Below are positions 14,094-14,138 of a stretch of DNA of 14,138 bases, one piece after another (the first letter of the stretch is position 1; every line of letters starts with the position of its first letter). The notes below the pieces were generated by a model, which was given only the letters and a program-made list of their open reading frames with translations, was not told the DNA's origin and searched no databases. A program made the translations under genes and the position numbers. Source of the DNA: UBA7692 sp033578915 (GTDB taxonomy: Bacteria; Bacteroidota; Bacteroidia; Chitinophagales; LD1); the NCBI GenBank assembly GCA_033578915.1, contig JAVQWQ010000049.1:1-14138 (forward strand), written 5' to 3'.

Positions 14094-14138
14094 ATGAAAT
14101 TTATATTGCTTTTTATAATATATAAAATTATGATTTTA
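14094..14138 (+). CDS. Possible start of a gene cut by the window edge
   Basis: An ATG in an A-rich context opens a frame of 15 codons that runs off the window. It encodes a lysine followed by a strongly hydrophobic stretch, like the start of a signal peptide or membrane protein. The DNA is very AT-rich, so this could be chance. The 145 bases between the WYL gene and this ATG show no other gene. Confidence 0.22.
   Translation, partial: MKFILLFIIYKIMIL

Overview
The window looks like a chromosomal segment of a Bacteroidota bacterium, probably from a Sphingobacteriales/Chitinophagales-type lineage. The evidence is A-rich leaders without Shine-Dalgarno sequences in front of nearly every start codon, a TAnnTTTG-type -7 box at 1251-1258, a short sigma factor without region 1.1, lipoproteins with short hydrophobic leaders, and Bacteroidota-like versions of KDO transferase and PyrD. 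The genus cannot be fixed from the sequence.

Left part, 1-5411, all plus strand: an AT-rich accessory block. It opens with a compact G+C-rich palindromic element (1-112). Next comes a 343-aa protein with a four-cysteine cluster and a C-terminal OmpR-like winged helix. Its stop codon is followed by two 21-bp tandem repeats and a good Bacteroidota promoter. A closely spaced run follows: an NTF2-like protein, a small HNH nuclease, a 155-aa helical protein, a 637-aa HKD (phospholipase D-fold) protein with four membrane segments and two coiled coils, and a lipoprotein with a degenerate von Willebrand A fold. The last three look like one envelope-spanning module that I cannot assign to a named system. 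It is the best candidate for something undescribed.

Middle, 5412-6052: 641 bases with no convincing gene. They hold hairpins, a decayed-looking stretch and a possible minus-strand terminator, and mark the border between accessory and housekeeping DNA.

Right-middle, 6053-12315, all minus strand: a tightly packed row transcribed from right to left. The order is cysteine desulfurase, KDO transferase (waaA), a secreted repeat protein, class 2 dihydroorotate dehydrogenase (pyrD), a cysteine-rich lipoprotein, a membrane-anchored DUF4230-like protein and, after 122 bases, a MarC-family membrane protein. The first six are separated by 17 bases or less or overlap, so co-transcription is likely even though the functions are mixed (sulfur transfer, LPS core, pyrimidines, unknown envelope proteins).

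Right end, 12316-14138: a divergent intergenic region, a RpoD/SigA-type sigma factor on the plus strand with a strong intrinsic terminator, a tRNA-Ala(GGC), a small stand-alone WYL-domain protein on the minus strand, and possibly the first codons of another plus-strand gene at the edge.
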